From positions 1-64,000 of the forward strand of contig CAMYNL010000016.1 of the NCBI GenBank assembly GCA_947259705.1: a stretch of DNA of 64,000 bases, given 5' to 3'. This document shows positions 28,107 to 38,177 of this stretch, in pieces. Below the pieces are notes generated by a model. That model was not told where the DNA came from. It ran no database searches and saw nothing but the letters and a program-made list of their open reading frames with translations. Position 1 is the stretch's first letter. Every line of letters starts with the position of its first letter. The stretch is from an uncultured Gammaproteobacteria bacterium. GTDB taxonomy: Bacteria; Pseudomonadota; Gammaproteobacteria; Arenicellales; JAANXG01. A program made the translations under genes and the position numbers.

Positions 28107-29129
28107 TCAACCCTGAGCGGCGTGCCGGACCTGGCAAAGTGTCAGGCAGGTCTGCTCCAGTTCCAGCCATAGTTTGCCTGACTGACGGCCTTTTAGCACC
28201 CGATCCAACCGGGCCAGCCGCTGCAACGCGTCGTGCAGGTCCCCCAGCCGCAAGCGCCCCAAAGCCGACTCGATCAACCTCGCCCGCTGCTGCCAGACAT
28301 TGTTCTCCTTATACAGTTGCGGCCGCGAGCGGCCCGCGCGCAGACCTACCGCGATGCGCGACAGGCCGCGCACCTCCCGCGCCAGCGCCCAGATCAACAG
28401 CACCGGCTCCACGCCGGCACGCTGCAAGCCGGTAAGGACCCGCAATGCCTTTACCGCGTCTCCGCCCAGGCAGGCATCCGCGAGTCCGTAGACGTTGAAC
28501 CGCGCCTGGTCGGCGATACTGGACATGACGGTGGTGACATCCAGCACGCCTTCTGGACACAGCAGGGCCAGCTTGTCGATCTCCTGCGCCGCCGCCAGCA
28601 GGTTGCCCTCCAGGTAGTGGCCCAGCAAGCTTACCGCTTCGGGATCAGCGCGCAGACCCCGCCGGCGCATGCGTGCCTGTATCCAACCGGGGAACTGTCC
28701 GGCACGCAGGGCGCGTTGCTCCACCACCGCGCCGTACTTGTCCACCAGCTTCACCCACCTGGCCTGCTTGGCCCGTGCGTCCAGCTGACCGCATACCAGC
28801 AGGAGCACCGTATCCGCGTCGCCATGCTGGCAGAACTCGTCGATCGCCCTGGTCCCGGCCTCTCCCGGGCGTCCGCCCGGTATCCGCAGATCCAGCAGCC
28901 TGCGACTGGCGAAAAGTGACAGCGACAGGCTGTGTTCCCGTAGCTGCCCCCAGTCGAAGCCCGGTTCCACGTTGAGCACGATGCGTTCCGCGAAACCCTG
29001 GGCGGCAGCCGCCTGCCGCGCCGCGTCGACGGTTTCCTCGATCAGCAGTGGTTCTTCGCCGAATGCCAGTATGACCTGCGGCAGGGGCTGCTGCAGCCGG
29101 TGCAGGAAATCCTGCGGTGAGACACGCAT
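28107..29129 (-). CDS. holA: DNA polymerase III delta subunit HolA
   Basis: HolA is the clamp-opening subunit of the DNA polymerase III clamp loader. It is 340 residues. Family features include the N-terminal QVILAFGEEPLLIEET, the middle region DADTVLLLVCGQLDARAKQARWVK, and the collar domain GVEPVLLIWALAREVRGL followed by RARLIESALGRLRLGDLHDAL. It lies between lptE (23-nt gap) and proA. Confidence 0.94.
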   Translation of the reverse strand: MRVSPQDFLHRLQQPLPQVILAFGEEPLLIEETVDAARQAAAAQGFAERIVLNVEPGFDWGQLREHSLSLSLFASRRLLDLRIPGGRPGEAGTRAIDEFCQHGDADTVLLLVCGQLDARAKQARWVKLVDKYGAVVEQRALRAGQFPGWIQARMRRRGLRADPEAVSLLGHYLEGNLLAAAQEIDKLALLCPEGVLDVTTVMSSIADQARFNVYGLADACLGGDAVKALRVLTGLQRAGVEPVLLIWALAREVRGLSRIAVGLRAGRSRPQLYKENNVWQQRARLIESALGRLRLGDLHDALQRLARLDRVLKGRQSGKLWLELEQTCLTLCQVRHAAQG

Positions 29130-29152
29130 CGGCGACCGTTACTGCAGCGAGC

Positions 29153-29704
29153 TCAGATGCGTTGCGTACCCGTTGCGGCGACCGCCGCCACCCGCGGCGA
29201 CTGCGGGAGGCCCAATTTGACGATGGTGCTGAGCTGACGCAGGATGCGTTGGCTCATTTCGCGCTCCATGTCTCTGCGTAGGCTGAACTCCTCGTCCTCT
29301 TTCTGCAGCACCTGGTCCGGATCGAAGTCGATGTCGCGCCGGATGACCATGGGGCCTGCCTGGCGCAGTTCCTCGCCTGCCGCCGATGTCACCGTAAAGC
29401 TGACCTGGTACTGGAGCGTGTAACCGGTCACCTTGCCACGGGTGTCGATGGTGCGCACCAGCCGCTCGTAGCTGACGTCGTAGAGATCCAGCACCGCCGC
29501 CTTGGTCGCCTCCGGGTCGTCGACTACGGTGGCGCCGGTGCCTGCCAGGGCATCAGCCATGGCGTCCCGCATCAGCACGTTGGGGCTTTTCACATAGATC
29601 ACCTGCAGGGACTCGGCCAGCGGCAGCTTGCCGCGCAGGTGGAAACCGCAGGCGGTCAGCAAAGTGACCGCAATGGTAATGGTCAAAAACAGTCGTTTGG
29701 ACAT
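29153..29704 (-). CDS. lptE: LPS-assembly lipoprotein LptE
   Basis: LptE is the outer-membrane lipoprotein plug of the LptD translocon for lipopolysaccharide. The lipobox LLTAC puts the lipidated residue at Cys19, followed at once by the hallmark GFHLRGKLPLAESLQ. It is 183 residues with the usual C-terminal region MEREMSQRILRQLSTIVK. Located between leuS and holA as in most gammaproteobacteria. Confidence 0.95.
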   Translation of the reverse strand: MSKRLFLTITIAVTLLTACGFHLRGKLPLAESLQVIYVKSPNVLMRDAMADALAGTGATVVDDPEATKAAVLDLYDVSYERLVRTIDTRGKVTGYTLQYQVSFTVTSAAGEELRQAGPMVIRRDIDFDPDQVLQKEDEEFSLRRDMEREMSQRILRQLSTIVKLGLPQSPRVAAVAATGTQRI

Positions 29705-29756
29705 GCAGTATGACTCGATTGCTGGGCTCGGTGGTTGATTATAAGCGCGACTTGGT

Positions 29757-32207
29757 TCAAGCCAATACCAAGTTGACCAGTTTACCCGGCACCACGATGA
29801 GTTTTCGCACCGTCGCCGAGCCCACGTGCCTGGCGATGCGCTCGTCGGCCAGGGCGGTCTCCCTGATCACCGGCTCCCGGGCATCCGCCGCGACCTCGAT
29901 CTCTCCCCGGCGTTTGCCGTCGACCTGCACCACCAGCGTGATGCGGTCCTTGATCAGCGCCGATTCATCGACCAGCGGCCAAGGCCCGTCCAGCAGATCA
30001 CCGGTCTCCCCCAGCGCCTCCCAAAGTGCGTCGGTGATATGCGGGACGATAGGCGCCAGCACCCTGACCAGGATCGTCAAGGCCTCCCTCAGCACGACGT
30101 CTCCGGCGGCGCCATGCGCGTTCCAGTCGAATCGCTCAAGGCCGTTGGTCAATTCCATGCATGCCGCCACCACGGTATTGTATTGCTGGCGCTCGTAGTC
30201 GTTATTGACCCTGGCAAGCATGGCGTGCAGCCGGGCGCGCAGGTCCTTCAGCGCCGGTGACTCGCCTTGCTGCGGAAGTTCGGCCGCCCGCAGACGGTCG
30301 CAGTGTTGCACATGCAGGGCCCACAAGCGGCGCAGAAAGCGGTAGGCTCCGGCCACCGCGTCGTCGTTCCACTCCAGTGACTGCTCCGGCGGCGCCGCGA
30401 ACATCATGAACAGTCTCACGGTGTCGGCCCCGTATTGCGCGATCATGGCCTCGGGGTCGACCGTATTGCCCTTCGACTTTGACATCTTGGCGCCGTCCTT
30501 GAGCACCATGCCCTGCGTCAGCAGCCGCGTGAACGGTTCGTCTGAGTTCACCAGACCCAGGTCACGCATCAGCTTGTGAAAGAATCGGGCATACAGCAGG
30601 TGCAGTACCGCGTGCTCGATACCGCCGACATATTGATCCACCGGCAGCCAGAAGTTCGCCCGCTCGTCCAGCATGGCCGCATCGTTGTCCGGGCAGCAAT
30701 AGCGTGCGTAGTACCAGGAAGACTCGAAAAAGGTGTCGAAGGTGTCTGTCTCCCGCGTCGCTGCCGTCCCGTCCCGCGGGCACACGGTCTCATAGAACCC
30801 GGGCATCTGCTTGATGGGGGATCCGACGCCGGAGAACTCGACGTCCTCCGGCAGCGTCACCGGCAGGTCCTGCGCCGGCATGGTGCTGCCGTCGGCACAC
30901 TCGACCATGGGGATCGGACAGCCCCAGTAGCGCTGCCGCGAGACGCCCCAGTCCCGCAGCCGGTAATGGACCTGGTGCGAGCCCTTGCCGAGGGAATCCA
31001 GGTGCTCGGCAATGACGCCGAAGGCCTCGTCGGAGGCCAGACCGTCGAATCGATCCGAGTTGCGCAGCACTCCGTAGTCGGTGAAGGCGCCCGCCTCAAC
31101 GTCCACGTCGCCGCCGTCGGCCGGATAGACCACCGGGCGGATCGGCAGCCCGTAGCGGGTCGCGAACTCCCAGTCGCGCTGATCGTGGGCCGGCACCGCC
31201 ATCACCGCGCCGGTGCCGTATCCCATCAGCACGAAGTTTGCCACCCACACCGGCACCGCCGCGCCACTGATCGGGTGGCGGGCATCGATACCCAGCGCCA
31301 AACCCCGCTTCTGCATGGTCTCGATATCGGCCTCCGCGGTTGACGACTGGCGGCACTCGGCGACGAAGCGGGCCACCTCCGGGTTCCCCGCCGCCGCCCG
31401 CTGCGCCAGCGGATGTTCCGCCGCCACCGCCATGTAGGTCACACCCATGATGGTATCGGGGCGCGTGGTGAATATGCGCAGCGCGGTGTCCGCCGCCGGC
31501 ACGTCGAACAACGCCTCCACGCCCTCCGAACGGCCGATCCAGTTACGCTGCATGGTCCGGACCGCCTCCGGCCAGCCCTCCAGCCGGTCCAGGGCGTTCA
31601 GCAGCTCGTCCGCGTATTCCGTGATCCTGAGGAACCACTGCGGTATCTTGCGCCGTTCCACCAGGGCGCCTGATCGCCATCCGCGGCCATCGATCACCTG
31701 TTCGTTAGCCAGCACGGTCTGATCCACCGGGTCCCAGTTCACCTCGGCCTCTTTCTTGTATACCAGACCGCGCCGGTACAGTTCGGTGAAGAACCACTGT
31801 TCCCAGCGATAGTATTCCGGGCGGCAGGTCGCCAGTTCCCGGTCCCAGTCATAACCGTACCCGAGCCGTTTGAGCTGCGCCCGCATGGCGTCGATGTTCT
31901 CGTAGGTCCAGCGCGCCGGGGGAACCTTGTTTTGGATCGCCGCGTTCTCGGCCGGCAGGCCGAAGGCGTCCCAACCCATGGGCTGCAACACGTTCATGCC
32001 CTGCATGCGCTGGTAGCGGCTGATGACGTCGCCGATGGTGTACGTGCGTACGTGTCCCATGTGCAACCTGCCGGACGGATAGGGGAACATCGACAAACAG
32101 TAGAATTTTTCGCGGTCGGGGTCTTCGATGGCGCGAAAACTACGTTGGTTCTCCCAGCGCTGCTGCACCCGGATCTCGATCTGCTCTGGGTAGTAATGTT
32201 TATCCAT
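29757..32207 (-). CDS. leuS: Leucyl-tRNA synthetase
   Basis: LeuRS charges tRNA-Leu. It is 816 residues with the class I HIGH motif as [15 protein letters not shown] (near residue 45-55), the editing-domain motif [15 protein letters not shown], and KMSKS in [18 protein letters not shown]. The zinc-finger cysteines seen in E. coli are absent here ([19 protein letters not shown]), which is common in the family. It is about 40 residues shorter than the E. coli enzyme with all catalytic regions present. It heads the long leuS-rng run. Confidence 0.97.
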   Translation of the reverse strand: MDKHYYPEQIEIRVQQRWENQRSFRAIEDPDREKFYCLSMFPYPSGRLHMGHVRTYTIGDVISRYQRMQGMNVLQPMGWDAFGLPAENAAIQNKVPPARWTYENIDAMRAQLKRLGYGYDWDRELATCRPEYYRWEQWFFTELYRRGLVYKKEAEVNWDPVDQTVLANEQVIDGRGWRSGALVERRKIPQWFLRITEYADELLNALDRLEGWPEAVRTMQRNWIGRSEGVEALFDVPAADTALRIFTTRPDTIMGVTYMAVAAEHPLAQRAAAGNPEVARFVAECRQSSTAEADIETMQKRGLALGIDARHPISGAAVPVWVANFVLMGYGTGAVMAVPAHDQRDWEFATRYGLPIRPVVYPADGGDVDVEAGAFTDYGVLRNSDRFDGLASDEAFGVIAEHLDSLGKGSHQVHYRLRDWGVSRQRYWGCPIPMVECADGSTMPAQDLPVTLPEDVEFSGVGSPIKQMPGFYETVCPRDGTAATRETDTFDTFFESSWYYARYCCPDNDAAMLDERANFWLPVDQYVGGIEHAVLHLLYARFFHKLMRDLGLVNSDEPFTRLLTQGMVLKDGAKMSKSKGNTVDPEAMIAQYGADTVRLFMMFAAPPEQSLEWNDDAVAGAYRFLRRLWALHVQHCDRLRAAELPQQGESPALKDLRARLHAMLARVNNDYERQQYNTVVAACMELTNGLERFDWNAHGAAGDVVLREALTILVRVLAPIVPHITDALWEALGETGDLLDGPWPLVDESALIKDRITLVVQVDGKRRGEIEVAADAREPVIRETALADERIARHVGSATVRKLIVVPGKLVNLVLA

Positions 32208-32267
32208 CAGGCGGCGTATTGTAGCGGCTCGCTACCGCCTATCAAGCGCCGTTCTGTCGGCCGATCT

Positions 32268-32295
32268 TTGCGGTATCCCGCTCAGGGTCTAGAAT
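32268..32295 (+). promoter_or_regulatory. Candidate sigma70 promoter for the DUF4124 gene
   Basis: TTGCGG (32268-32273), 16 nt, then TAGAAT (32290-32295). The -10 matches 5/6 of consensus and the -35 3/6. The predicted leader is about 25 nt before the GTG at 32327, with GAAGG as ribosome site. It lies in the 119-nt divergent gap with leuS. Confidence 0.4.
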
Positions 32296-32326
32296 CAGCC
32301 CCATATCCACCCGCGAAGGGCATGCC

Positions 32327-32872
32327 GTGACTCAACGGACCTTTTCAGTGCTGCTGCTGGCCACCCTTGTTTCCGCCCCGGCCACCGCCGAGGACCTCAA
32401 GACCTATATCTGGCGCGACGCCGACGGCAAGGTCCACTACGGGGACAGCCCGCCCCGGCACGAGGACTACGAAGAGAAGATGATCCCGGTCGACAGCAAC
32501 ACGGTCGCGGCGGAACGCGCCCCGGCGGGCAGCGGACGATCGGTGGTCGACGACGACGATAACGAGCCCCGCGGCAGTAGCAGTGATCCGGAACGCGGAC
32601 TGACTCCGGAGGACATCGCCGACATCGCCGAGGAGCAGCAACGTCAGCTCGGAGACGACGACGCCATCGGCGACGAACCGCAGGGCGATGTAAATGCCAA
32701 CCCGGAATTCGGCGCTGACACCGCCACCAGCGCTGAAACCGCCCTCAGCGGCGGCACCGCCGCAGGATCCGGCACCGCGGCGGCGGGCGGCACCGCGGCG
32801 GGCGGCACCGCGGCGGCGGGCGCCGCACTCACGCCGCCTCCCCCGCCGCCCGCGCCCGTGGTCGGCCCCTGA
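32327..32872 (+). CDS. DUF4124 domain exported protein with Gly-Thr-Ala tail
   Basis: A 181-residue exported protein. The start is a GTG at 32327; an ATG 5 nt earlier is out of frame. A signal peptide (to about ATAEDLK) is followed by the short DUF4124 domain, recognisable as YIWRDADGKVHYGDSPP. The rest is acidic and then low-complexity: repeated GTAA/GGTAAG units ending in a polyproline stretch. DUF4124 proteins are periplasmic or envelope-associated and of unknown role. The repeat tail looks expandable and is probably a disordered linker. Confidence 0.8.
   Translation: MTQRTFSVLLLATLVSAPATAEDLKTYIWRDADGKVHYGDSPPRHEDYEEKMIPVDSNTVAAERAPAGSGRSVVDDDDNEPRGSSSDPERGLTPEDIADIAEEQQRQLGDDDAIGDEPQGDVNANPEFGADTATSAETALSGGTAAGSGTAAAGGTAAGGTAAAGAALTPPPPPPAPVVGP
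32753..32823. repeat. Short GC-rich direct repeats in the DUF4124 gene
   Basis: GGCACCGCGG occurs exactly at 32771, 32789 and 32804, with a variant at 32753, in units of 15-18 nt encoding Gly-Thr-Ala-Ala-(Ala)-Gly. All unit lengths are multiples of three, so slippage would change tail length without a frameshift. Confidence 0.75.
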
Positions 32873-33037
32873 CTGGGACACCCGCGACTTGCCATCGTGC
32901 ACGAGTGCGGGTAGTTTCGCGCCTCGCCATTGATTTCCGCCGGCGGCCGCGACGCCAACGGCGCAGCGGTCTGATCATCACGGCAACGCGCCGCGCCGGC
33001 GCGCCATCGCGAACAACCCGGAGGTCTCCTGCCAGCC

Positions 33038-33586
33038 ATGAGGCTGTTGTCGTTCAATCTGGTCCTGATCGTCGTGCTGAGTGCATGCGGAGGCGGCAGC
33101 AGCAGCGCCGGTCTCGGCACGCGAAATTCCGCCTTCGTGGGCCAATTCCCGGGAACCACCACCCTGGTGGTGACCCGCGGCGACAATGGTGCGGTCGTCT
33201 CCACCGGTTCCACCCTGACGAGCTTCGTAACCGCCAATGGCATGGTCTACGTGGCGAACGCATCCGCCGTGCTGGGCGCGGCGCCCTTGGTGGGCGACCG
33301 CCTCGTGATCACCTGGCAGGCCCGCGATCTGCTCGGTAGCGCCCTCTGGGCCTGTCAGGGCGAGCTCCGGCTGACCGCGGGATTTGCGTTGGATCCCGGC
33401 GGCACGGCGGTCATCACCGGTAACTGGCAGTCGAAGGCGCTGGCCTGTAACGGCGTCCCGATCCAGCTACACGGCACCCTGTCCGGCGTCCGCGACCGCG
33501 AAACCGCCGCGGTGAGCCAGGTGCTGGAGTCCGATCACGAGGCCTTGATCGGGGCGATCAACGACGTGCTGGGGCGGGAACGGTGA
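33038..33586 (+). CDS. Putative small lipoprotein, unknown function
   Basis: 182 residues with a clear lipoprotein signal: hydrophobic segment then [10 protein letters not shown], lipidated Cys17, and a Gly/Ser linker that suggests outer-membrane sorting. The mature part is predicted beta-rich with two further cysteines ([11 protein letters not shown] and [15 protein letters not shown]) that could form a disulfide. I do not recognise a family. It follows the DUF4124 gene by 165 nt on the same strand. A GGAGG lies 13 nt before the ATG, rather far for efficient initiation. Confidence 0.7.
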   Translation: MRLLSFNLVLIVVLSACGGGSSSAGLGTRNSAFVGQFPGTTTLVVTRGDNGAVVSTGSTLTSFVTANGMVYVANASAVLGAAPLVGDRLVITWQARDLLGSALWACQGELRLTAGFALDPGGTAVITGNWQSKALACNGVPIQLHGTLSGVRDRETAAVSQVLESDHEALIGAINDVLGRER

Positions 33587-33668
33587 CCCTCGCAGGTGGG
33601 CCTCGCCTGGCCTCGGCCAGACCCGAATGCATGCGGCCCGCCGGCCGGGACAGGGCGAACGACGGGTC

Positions 33669-34340
33669 ATGATCGAACTGTACACGGCGGCGACCCCCAA
33701 CGGTTACAAGGTCTCTATCATGCTGGAGGAATTGGGGCTGCCTTACCGGGTACACCACCTCAAGCTGGCAGAGCACGAGCAGAAACAAGACTGGTATCTG
33801 CAACTCAACCCCAACGGGCGCATCCCGACCATCGTCGACCGCGACAATGATGACTTCGTGGTATTTGAATCCGGCGCCATCTTGTACTACCTCGCCGAAC
33901 GCCGCGGACGCTTTCTTCCCAGCGACGCAAGACGACGGTCCGAGGTCCTGCAATGGCTGATGTTCCAGATAGGGGGCATCGGACCCATGCAGGGACAGGC
34001 CCATGTGTTTTACCGTTACGCGCCGCGGCGTATCCCTTATGCCATAGATCGCTATCAGCGTGAAACAAGACGCCTTTACGAGGTGCTAGACAAGCGGCTG
34101 CGGGAACGCGAGTACCTGGTGGACGAGCTATCGATCGCCGATTTCGCCGCCTACCCCTGGGTGCGGGCGTACCGCTGGGCCGGCGTGGTCATCGACGACC
34201 TGGAGTACTTGCAGCGCTGGATGCGCGTTCTACGTGCGCGACCCGCAGTGCAGCGGGGCCTGGATGTGCCGGTACCGCGCGAGCAGCTCGCGCAACGCTC
34301 GGAACAGGAGCAGGCCGAACTGGGCAAGCGAATTATCTAG
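33669..34340 (+). CDS. YfcG-like glutathione S-transferase family oxidoreductase
   Basis: This 223-residue protein resembles E. coli YfcG, a GST-fold disulfide-bond reductase that uses glutathione but lacks a classical catalytic Ser/Tyr/Cys. The match is strong at [52 protein letters not shown] and the helical domain [16 protein letters not shown]. The ATG at 33669 fits the YfcG N-terminus; an upstream start adds a basic extension. Its 3' end overlaps the convergent TPR lipoprotein gene by 8 nt. Confidence 0.88.
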   Translation: MIELYTAATPNGYKVSIMLEELGLPYRVHHLKLAEHEQKQDWYLQLNPNGRIPTIVDRDNDDFVVFESGAILYYLAERRGRFLPSDARRRSEVLQWLMFQIGGIGPMQGQAHVFYRYAPRRIPYAIDRYQRETRRLYEVLDKRLREREYLVDELSIADFAAYPWVRAYRWAGVVIDDLEYLQRWMRVLRARPAVQRGLDVPVPREQLAQRSEQEQAELGKRII

Positions 34341-34767
34341 CTGCCTGCTCGCGCGCCGCGATCGCACCGGCGGCGTTGCCCGCGAGCTCGTGGGCCTCGG
34401 CGATGATCAGCCAGTTGTCCCGCCGCAAAGCCTCGTCGCGACCTGCCAGGGTGTTGGACTTGCTGGCCAACTGGACCGCCTGACCATGGTTGCCCTGGGC
34501 CAGCCTGACGCGGGCCAGCCGTTGCCACAATGCGGCATTCCGCGGTTCGATGCGCAGAGCGCGCTCGACATATTCCGCGGCACGGTTGTACTCACCGGCG
34601 TCGAGCGCGCGGTCGGCCCTGGTCACCAGCCCCGCGACCGCGGGCGTGCCAGTCAGTTCCTCCGGTGCTGCCGGCGGAGAAGGTGAGGAGGATGGCGGCG
34701 GCAGTGTGACACAGGCCGACAGCGTTGATACCAGCAGCAGGCAGAGCAGTCTAGTTTTCGGACTCAT
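34333..34767 (-). CDS. TPR lipoprotein, probable LpoP-type activator of PBP1B
   Basis: 144 residues from ATG 34767: lipobox LSAC with lipidated Cys19, a Pro/Ser linker, then TPR-type helices ([20 protein letters not shown], then [20 protein letters not shown]). The gene starts inside the last 17 nt of mrcB, so it is translationally coupled to PBP1B. Known biology: Pseudomonas LpoP is an outer-membrane TPR lipoprotein that activates PBP1B in bacteria lacking LpoB. The architecture and position here fit that role, but the assignment is an inference. Confidence 0.7.
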   Translation of the reverse strand: MSPKTRLLCLLLVSTLSACVTLPPPSSSPSPPAAPEELTGTPAVAGLVTRADRALDAGEYNRAAEYVERALRIEPRNAALWQRLARVRLAQGNHGQAVQLASKSNTLAGRDEALRRDNWLIIAEAHELAGNAAGAIAAREQAAR

Positions 34768-37117
34768 TGAATAGGCGCTCGAAGAAACGTTTGATTTTAC
34801 CGCTGGTCTCACGCACTACCCTAGTCGTTGCGCAGGGAGCACTGTCCACCGGCTCGCTGCCGGCGACAAAAGGCATGGACCGCGTTCCCATGCAGCCCTC
34901 TGCCTGCCGGCCCTGGTCGTCCACGGCCAGCAGTTCGACCTGCGGGGGCATCTGCACCTGCAGCTCGCGCAGATCGAGCCGAGACATGATGTCCGCCCAC
35001 ACCCGCATGGCGCCGCTGGCGCCGGACAGGCCGGTGGGTTCATTGTCGTCGCGGCCGACCCACACCAGCGCCAATATATCGCCGGAGTATCCCGCGAACC
35101 AGCTGTCACGATAGCCGTCCGTGGTCCCGGTCTTCCCTGCCAGCGCCAGGTCGGCGGAAAAGCGCTGTTGCAGGCTGCGCGCGGTGCCCGATCGCACCAC
35201 CTCCTGCAGCGCATAATTGAGCAGCGACATCGGCTCCGGCTCGATGACCTGTTCGATGGACAGCGGGTACCGGGCCAGCGGCTGCAGGTCCTGCGCCAGC
35301 ACTGAACGAGTGGACTTCAACGGCAGCCGGAAGCCGCCGCTGGCGAAGTTCAGGTATAGCTGCGTCATCTCGAGCGGAGACATGCTGGCGGCTCCAAGCA
35401 GCAGCGACGGGTACGGCTGCAGCTCGCGCTGCAGCCCCAGCCGGCGCAGCATGGCGGTCACCGTCTCGACCCCGATTTCCATTCCCAGTCGGGCCGTCGG
35501 CACGTTGTGGGAGCGCGCCAGCGCGTCCACCAGCAGCACCCCACCGCGAAATTCCCTGTCGTAGTTCTGCGGCCGCCAGACCTCGGCGCCGGCCTGTTCC
35601 ACGGTCAGCGGTGCATCATCCAGCACCGTTGCCAGAGTGTAGCGGCCGCCCTGCTCCAGGGCCGCCAGGTACACGGCCGGTTTGATCAGGGAGCCCACCG
35701 GCCGCTGCGCATCCAGCGCCCGGTTGAATCCGGCGTAGCGGGCGGCGCGCCCGCCTGCCAGCGCAAGCACCTCGCCGTTATCCGTGCGCGCGACGACCAC
35801 CGCCGCCTGCAGGCTGCCGGCAAGCAGTCCGCGCTCGCGCTCGAGCCGCGCCAGGCGCCGGGCGACTTCGGATTCGACCACCGCCTGCACCGCCGGATCG
35901 AGGGTGGTGAAGATATGAAGTCCTTCCACATGCAGGTCTTCGTCCCGGTAATCCCGCTGCAACTGGCGTCGCACCAGGTCGAGGAACGCTGGATAGGCGG
36001 TGGCGACGACCGCGCCCTGCCGGGGCACCCCCAGCGATGCAGCGCGCGCCCGCCGGGCGACGGTAGAGTCGACAAACCCGCGTTCCTCCATCTGGCCCAA
36101 CACCAGGTTGCGCCGCTCACGGGCACGCTCCGGATGCCGGCGTGGATTGTAGTGCGATGCGCCGCGCACCAGGGCTACCAGCAGCGCCAGTTCGGGTAGT
36201 TCGAGTTCGTGCAGCGGACGCCCGAAATAGAACTGGCTGCCCAGGCCGAAACCATGGATGGCGCGATTGCCCGCCTGCCCGAGATATACCTCGTTCAGAT
36301 AGGCCTCCAGTATTTCGTCCTTACTGTAATGCAGCTCCAGCAGCAGGGCCATGGTCATCTCGTTGAGTTTACGTTGCACGGTCCGCTCGGCGCTGAGGTA
36401 GTAATTCTTGACGAGCTGTTGGGTGAGGGTGCTACCGCCCTGCACCACCTCGCCCGCGGTGATGTTCGCCCACAGGGCGCGGACCAGCCCGCGCGGATCA
36501 ATACCGATATGCCGGTAGAAACCGCGGTCCTCCACCGCCAGCAGGGCATCGATGAGAGCCTGGGGCACATCGGCCAGCTGCACCAGGCTGCGGTCCTCAT
36601 GATGCATGGGAGAGACACTGCCAATCAGTCGCGGCTCGAGCTGGGCCAGATCGATGCCACCGCCGCGGCGGTTGGTGACCGCTACCACCCGGTTGCCGCG
36701 AAATCGGACGCGTATGAAACGGGCCGGGCGCGGACCATCCCAGAAGGTGAATTCGCGCAGGTGGATGTGCACCTTGTCCCCCACCGCCGTGAAGCTGCCA
36801 GGCCGGTCGGCCTGCGCCTGTTTTCGGTAACCGAGGCTTTCCAGTTCCTTCAGCAGGGCCGCCGGGGCAAGCCTCGAACCGGCGAAGATTTCCAGCGGCC
36901 GAGTATAGACATGGGCCGGCAAGGCCCAGCGCTGTCCTTCGAACTGGCGGCGGATGGTGATGTCGAGATAGGCAAGGTATCCGATCAGGACGACGCCGAC
37001 GATCACCAACGTCCTGATAATCCAGTATTTGCGGGCGCCGCCGCGCGCGGTGCGTTTTCGGCGAACGGCGCGCCGCTTGCCGCGCTGTGGCGTGGAGCGC
37101 TTTTTCTTTGCTGCCAT
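34751..37117 (-). CDS. mrcB: Penicillin-binding protein 1B (bifunctional transglycosylase/transpeptidase)
   Basis: PBP1B polymerises and cross-links peptidoglycan. It is 788 residues: basic cytoplasmic tail, one transmembrane helix (about 31-50), a UB2H-like region (about 65-150), the GT51 domain with the catalytic Glu196 (AVEDRGFYRHIGIDPRG) and QGGSTLTQQLVKNYYL, and the transpeptidase domain with SLIK (the active Ser), SHN and KTGTT motifs. The UB2H region, where Lpo activators and CpoB bind, fits with the overlapping TPR lipoprotein gene and with cpoB in this window. Confidence 0.96.
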   Translation of the reverse strand: MAAKKKRSTPQRGKRRAVRRKRTARGGARKYWIIRTLVIVGVVLIGYLAYLDITIRRQFEGQRWALPAHVYTRPLEIFAGSRLAPAALLKELESLGYRKQAQADRPGSFTAVGDKVHIHLREFTFWDGPRPARFIRVRFRGNRVVAVTNRRGGGIDLAQLEPRLIGSVSPMHHEDRSLVQLADVPQALIDALLAVEDRGFYRHIGIDPRGLVRALWANITAGEVVQGGSTLTQQLVKNYYLSAERTVQRKLNEMTMALLLELHYSKDEILEAYLNEVYLGQAGNRAIHGFGLGSQFYFGRPLHELELPELALLVALVRGASHYNPRRHPERARERRNLVLGQMEERGFVDSTVARRARAASLGVPRQGAVVATAYPAFLDLVRRQLQRDYRDEDLHVEGLHIFTTLDPAVQAVVESEVARRLARLERERGLLAGSLQAAVVVARTDNGEVLALAGGRAARYAGFNRALDAQRPVGSLIKPAVYLAALEQGGRYTLATVLDDAPLTVEQAGAEVWRPQNYDREFRGGVLLVDALARSHNVPTARLGMEIGVETVTAMLRRLGLQRELQPYPSLLLGAASMSPLEMTQLYLNFASGGFRLPLKSTRSVLAQDLQPLARYPLSIEQVIEPEPMSLLNYALQEVVRSGTARSLQQRFSADLALAGKTGTTDGYRDSWFAGYSGDILALVWVGRDDNEPTGLSGASGAMRVWADIMSRLDLRELQVQMPPQVELLAVDDQGRQAEGCMGTRSMPFVAGSEPVDSAPCATTRVVRETSGKIKRFFERLFNESEN

Positions 37118-37127
37118 GGGTGATCGA

Positions 37128-37439
37128 TCAGTTCAAGGGTGTGCCACAGTTCCAGCACACTTCGAAGCTGTCGGGGTTCTCTTCGTCACAGTGCGGACAA
37201 CGCTTGCTGGCGTCGCTGCCTTTGAGCGATTCCTCGAAACGCTGGATCACCGCGTACGCGACCCGGCTGTCGCACTCCCGTTCCAGCCAGATCTCGGGAT
37301 AGGTGTGGGTGAACGGCAACTCGCCAACGCCACCTTGGGCGTTCTCGTTGAATACGCGTGCCTCGATGCCCTCCGCCTGCAGCATGTGCAGCAGCAGATA
37401 GGCTTCGGGCAAATTGGCCGCCATGTATAATCGCCGCAT
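37128..37439 (-). CDS. DUF2007 domain protein with zinc ribbon
   Basis: 103 residues. The N-terminal part (MRRLYMAANLPEAYLLLHML, then GIEARVFNENAQGG) matches the DUF2007 signal-transducing-like family, which resembles the GlnB fold. The C-terminus adds a zinc ribbon, CPHCDEENPDSFEVCWNCG. Function unknown. It lies 10 nt upstream of mrcB on the same strand, so it may be co-transcribed with the PBP1B gene. Confidence 0.85.
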   Translation of the reverse strand: MRRLYMAANLPEAYLLLHMLQAEGIEARVFNENAQGGVGELPFTHTYPEIWLERECDSRVAYAVIQRFEESLKGSDASKRCPHCDEENPDSFEVCWNCGTPLN

Positions 37440-37516
37440 GAATCACTCCCCACGCTGAAGCCGCCTAGTTTACCAGCGACAAGGCGGCTTTCGGCGCGGT
37501 CCCGCCGGAGCCCTGT

Positions 37517-38116
37517 ATGCCTGTTATTGATTTCTATTTCGATTTTTCCTCACCTTACGGTTACCTGGCCAGCACCCAGGTCGATGCTGTCGCTGCACGC
37601 CGCCGATGCTCGGTTGCATGGCACCCGTTTCTGGTCGGCACGGCGATGAAACAAACGGGTCGCCAGCCGCTCGCCCACGTCCCCATCATCGCCGACTACA
37701 TGCTGCGCGACGTGCAGCGCTACGCACGTCTGCTGGAGATACCGCTGCGCGTACCCGACCGCTTTCCGGTTGGCGCGGTAGCGGCAAGCCGCGCCTACTA
37801 CTGGATCCGGGAACGCGATCCCGAACGTGCGGTAAATTTCGCCAAGGCCGTTTACAGGGCCTATTTCGTCGACAATGTAGACATCACGGATGCAAAAGAA
37901 GTGGCAATCGCTGCCGCCGCGCGGGGGACCGATTGCGAGGAACTCCTTGCGGCCCTGAACGAGGACGAGGCCAAGCTGTTGCTGAGGCGGGAAAACGACA
38001 AGGCCCTGGCGAAGGGCGTGTTCGGTTCCCCTTTCTTCGTCATCGGTGATGAGCCGTTCTGGGGCGTCGACCGCCTTGAACAGGCGGAACGCTGGCTGCA
38101 GACCAGAGGCTGGTGA
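37517..38116 (+). CDS. 2-hydroxychromene-2-carboxylate isomerase-like (DsbA/kappa-GST fold)
   Basis: 199 residues of the DsbA-like thioredoxin fold. The N-terminus IDFYFDFSSPYGYLAS carries the Ser that replaces the CxxC active site in kappa-class GST and NahD-type isomerases, and GVFGSPFFVIGDEPFWG is the conserved cis-Pro region. A GGAG lies 6 nt before the ATG. Naphthalene genes are absent here, so the true substrate is unknown; many such proteins are general glutathione-dependent isomerases. Confidence 0.85.
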   Translation: MPVIDFYFDFSSPYGYLASTQVDAVAARRRCSVAWHPFLVGTAMKQTGRQPLAHVPIIADYMLRDVQRYARLLEIPLRVPDRFPVGAVAASRAYYWIRERDPERAVNFAKAVYRAYFVDNVDITDAKEVAIAAAARGTDCEELLAALNEDEAKLLLRRENDKALAKGVFGSPFFVIGDEPFWGVDRLEQAERWLQTRGW

Positions 38117-38177
38117 TGGTACCCGGAACAGCCCGGCCGACCGCTCCGGCCTACGCACCCGGCGGACGGTGACGGCG

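Noticed and set aside
29757-32207. Shorter LeuRS lacking zinc cysteines, possibly damaged
   Set aside because: HIGH, editing and KMSKS regions are intact, and zinc-less forms are frequent in the family, so nothing suggests loss of function.
32208-32245. GTAGCG-GCT-CGCTAC hairpin in the leuS 5' region as a riboswitch or T-box
   Set aside because: Only six base pairs, with no T-box or specifier features. T-boxes are not expected for gammaproteobacterial leuS.
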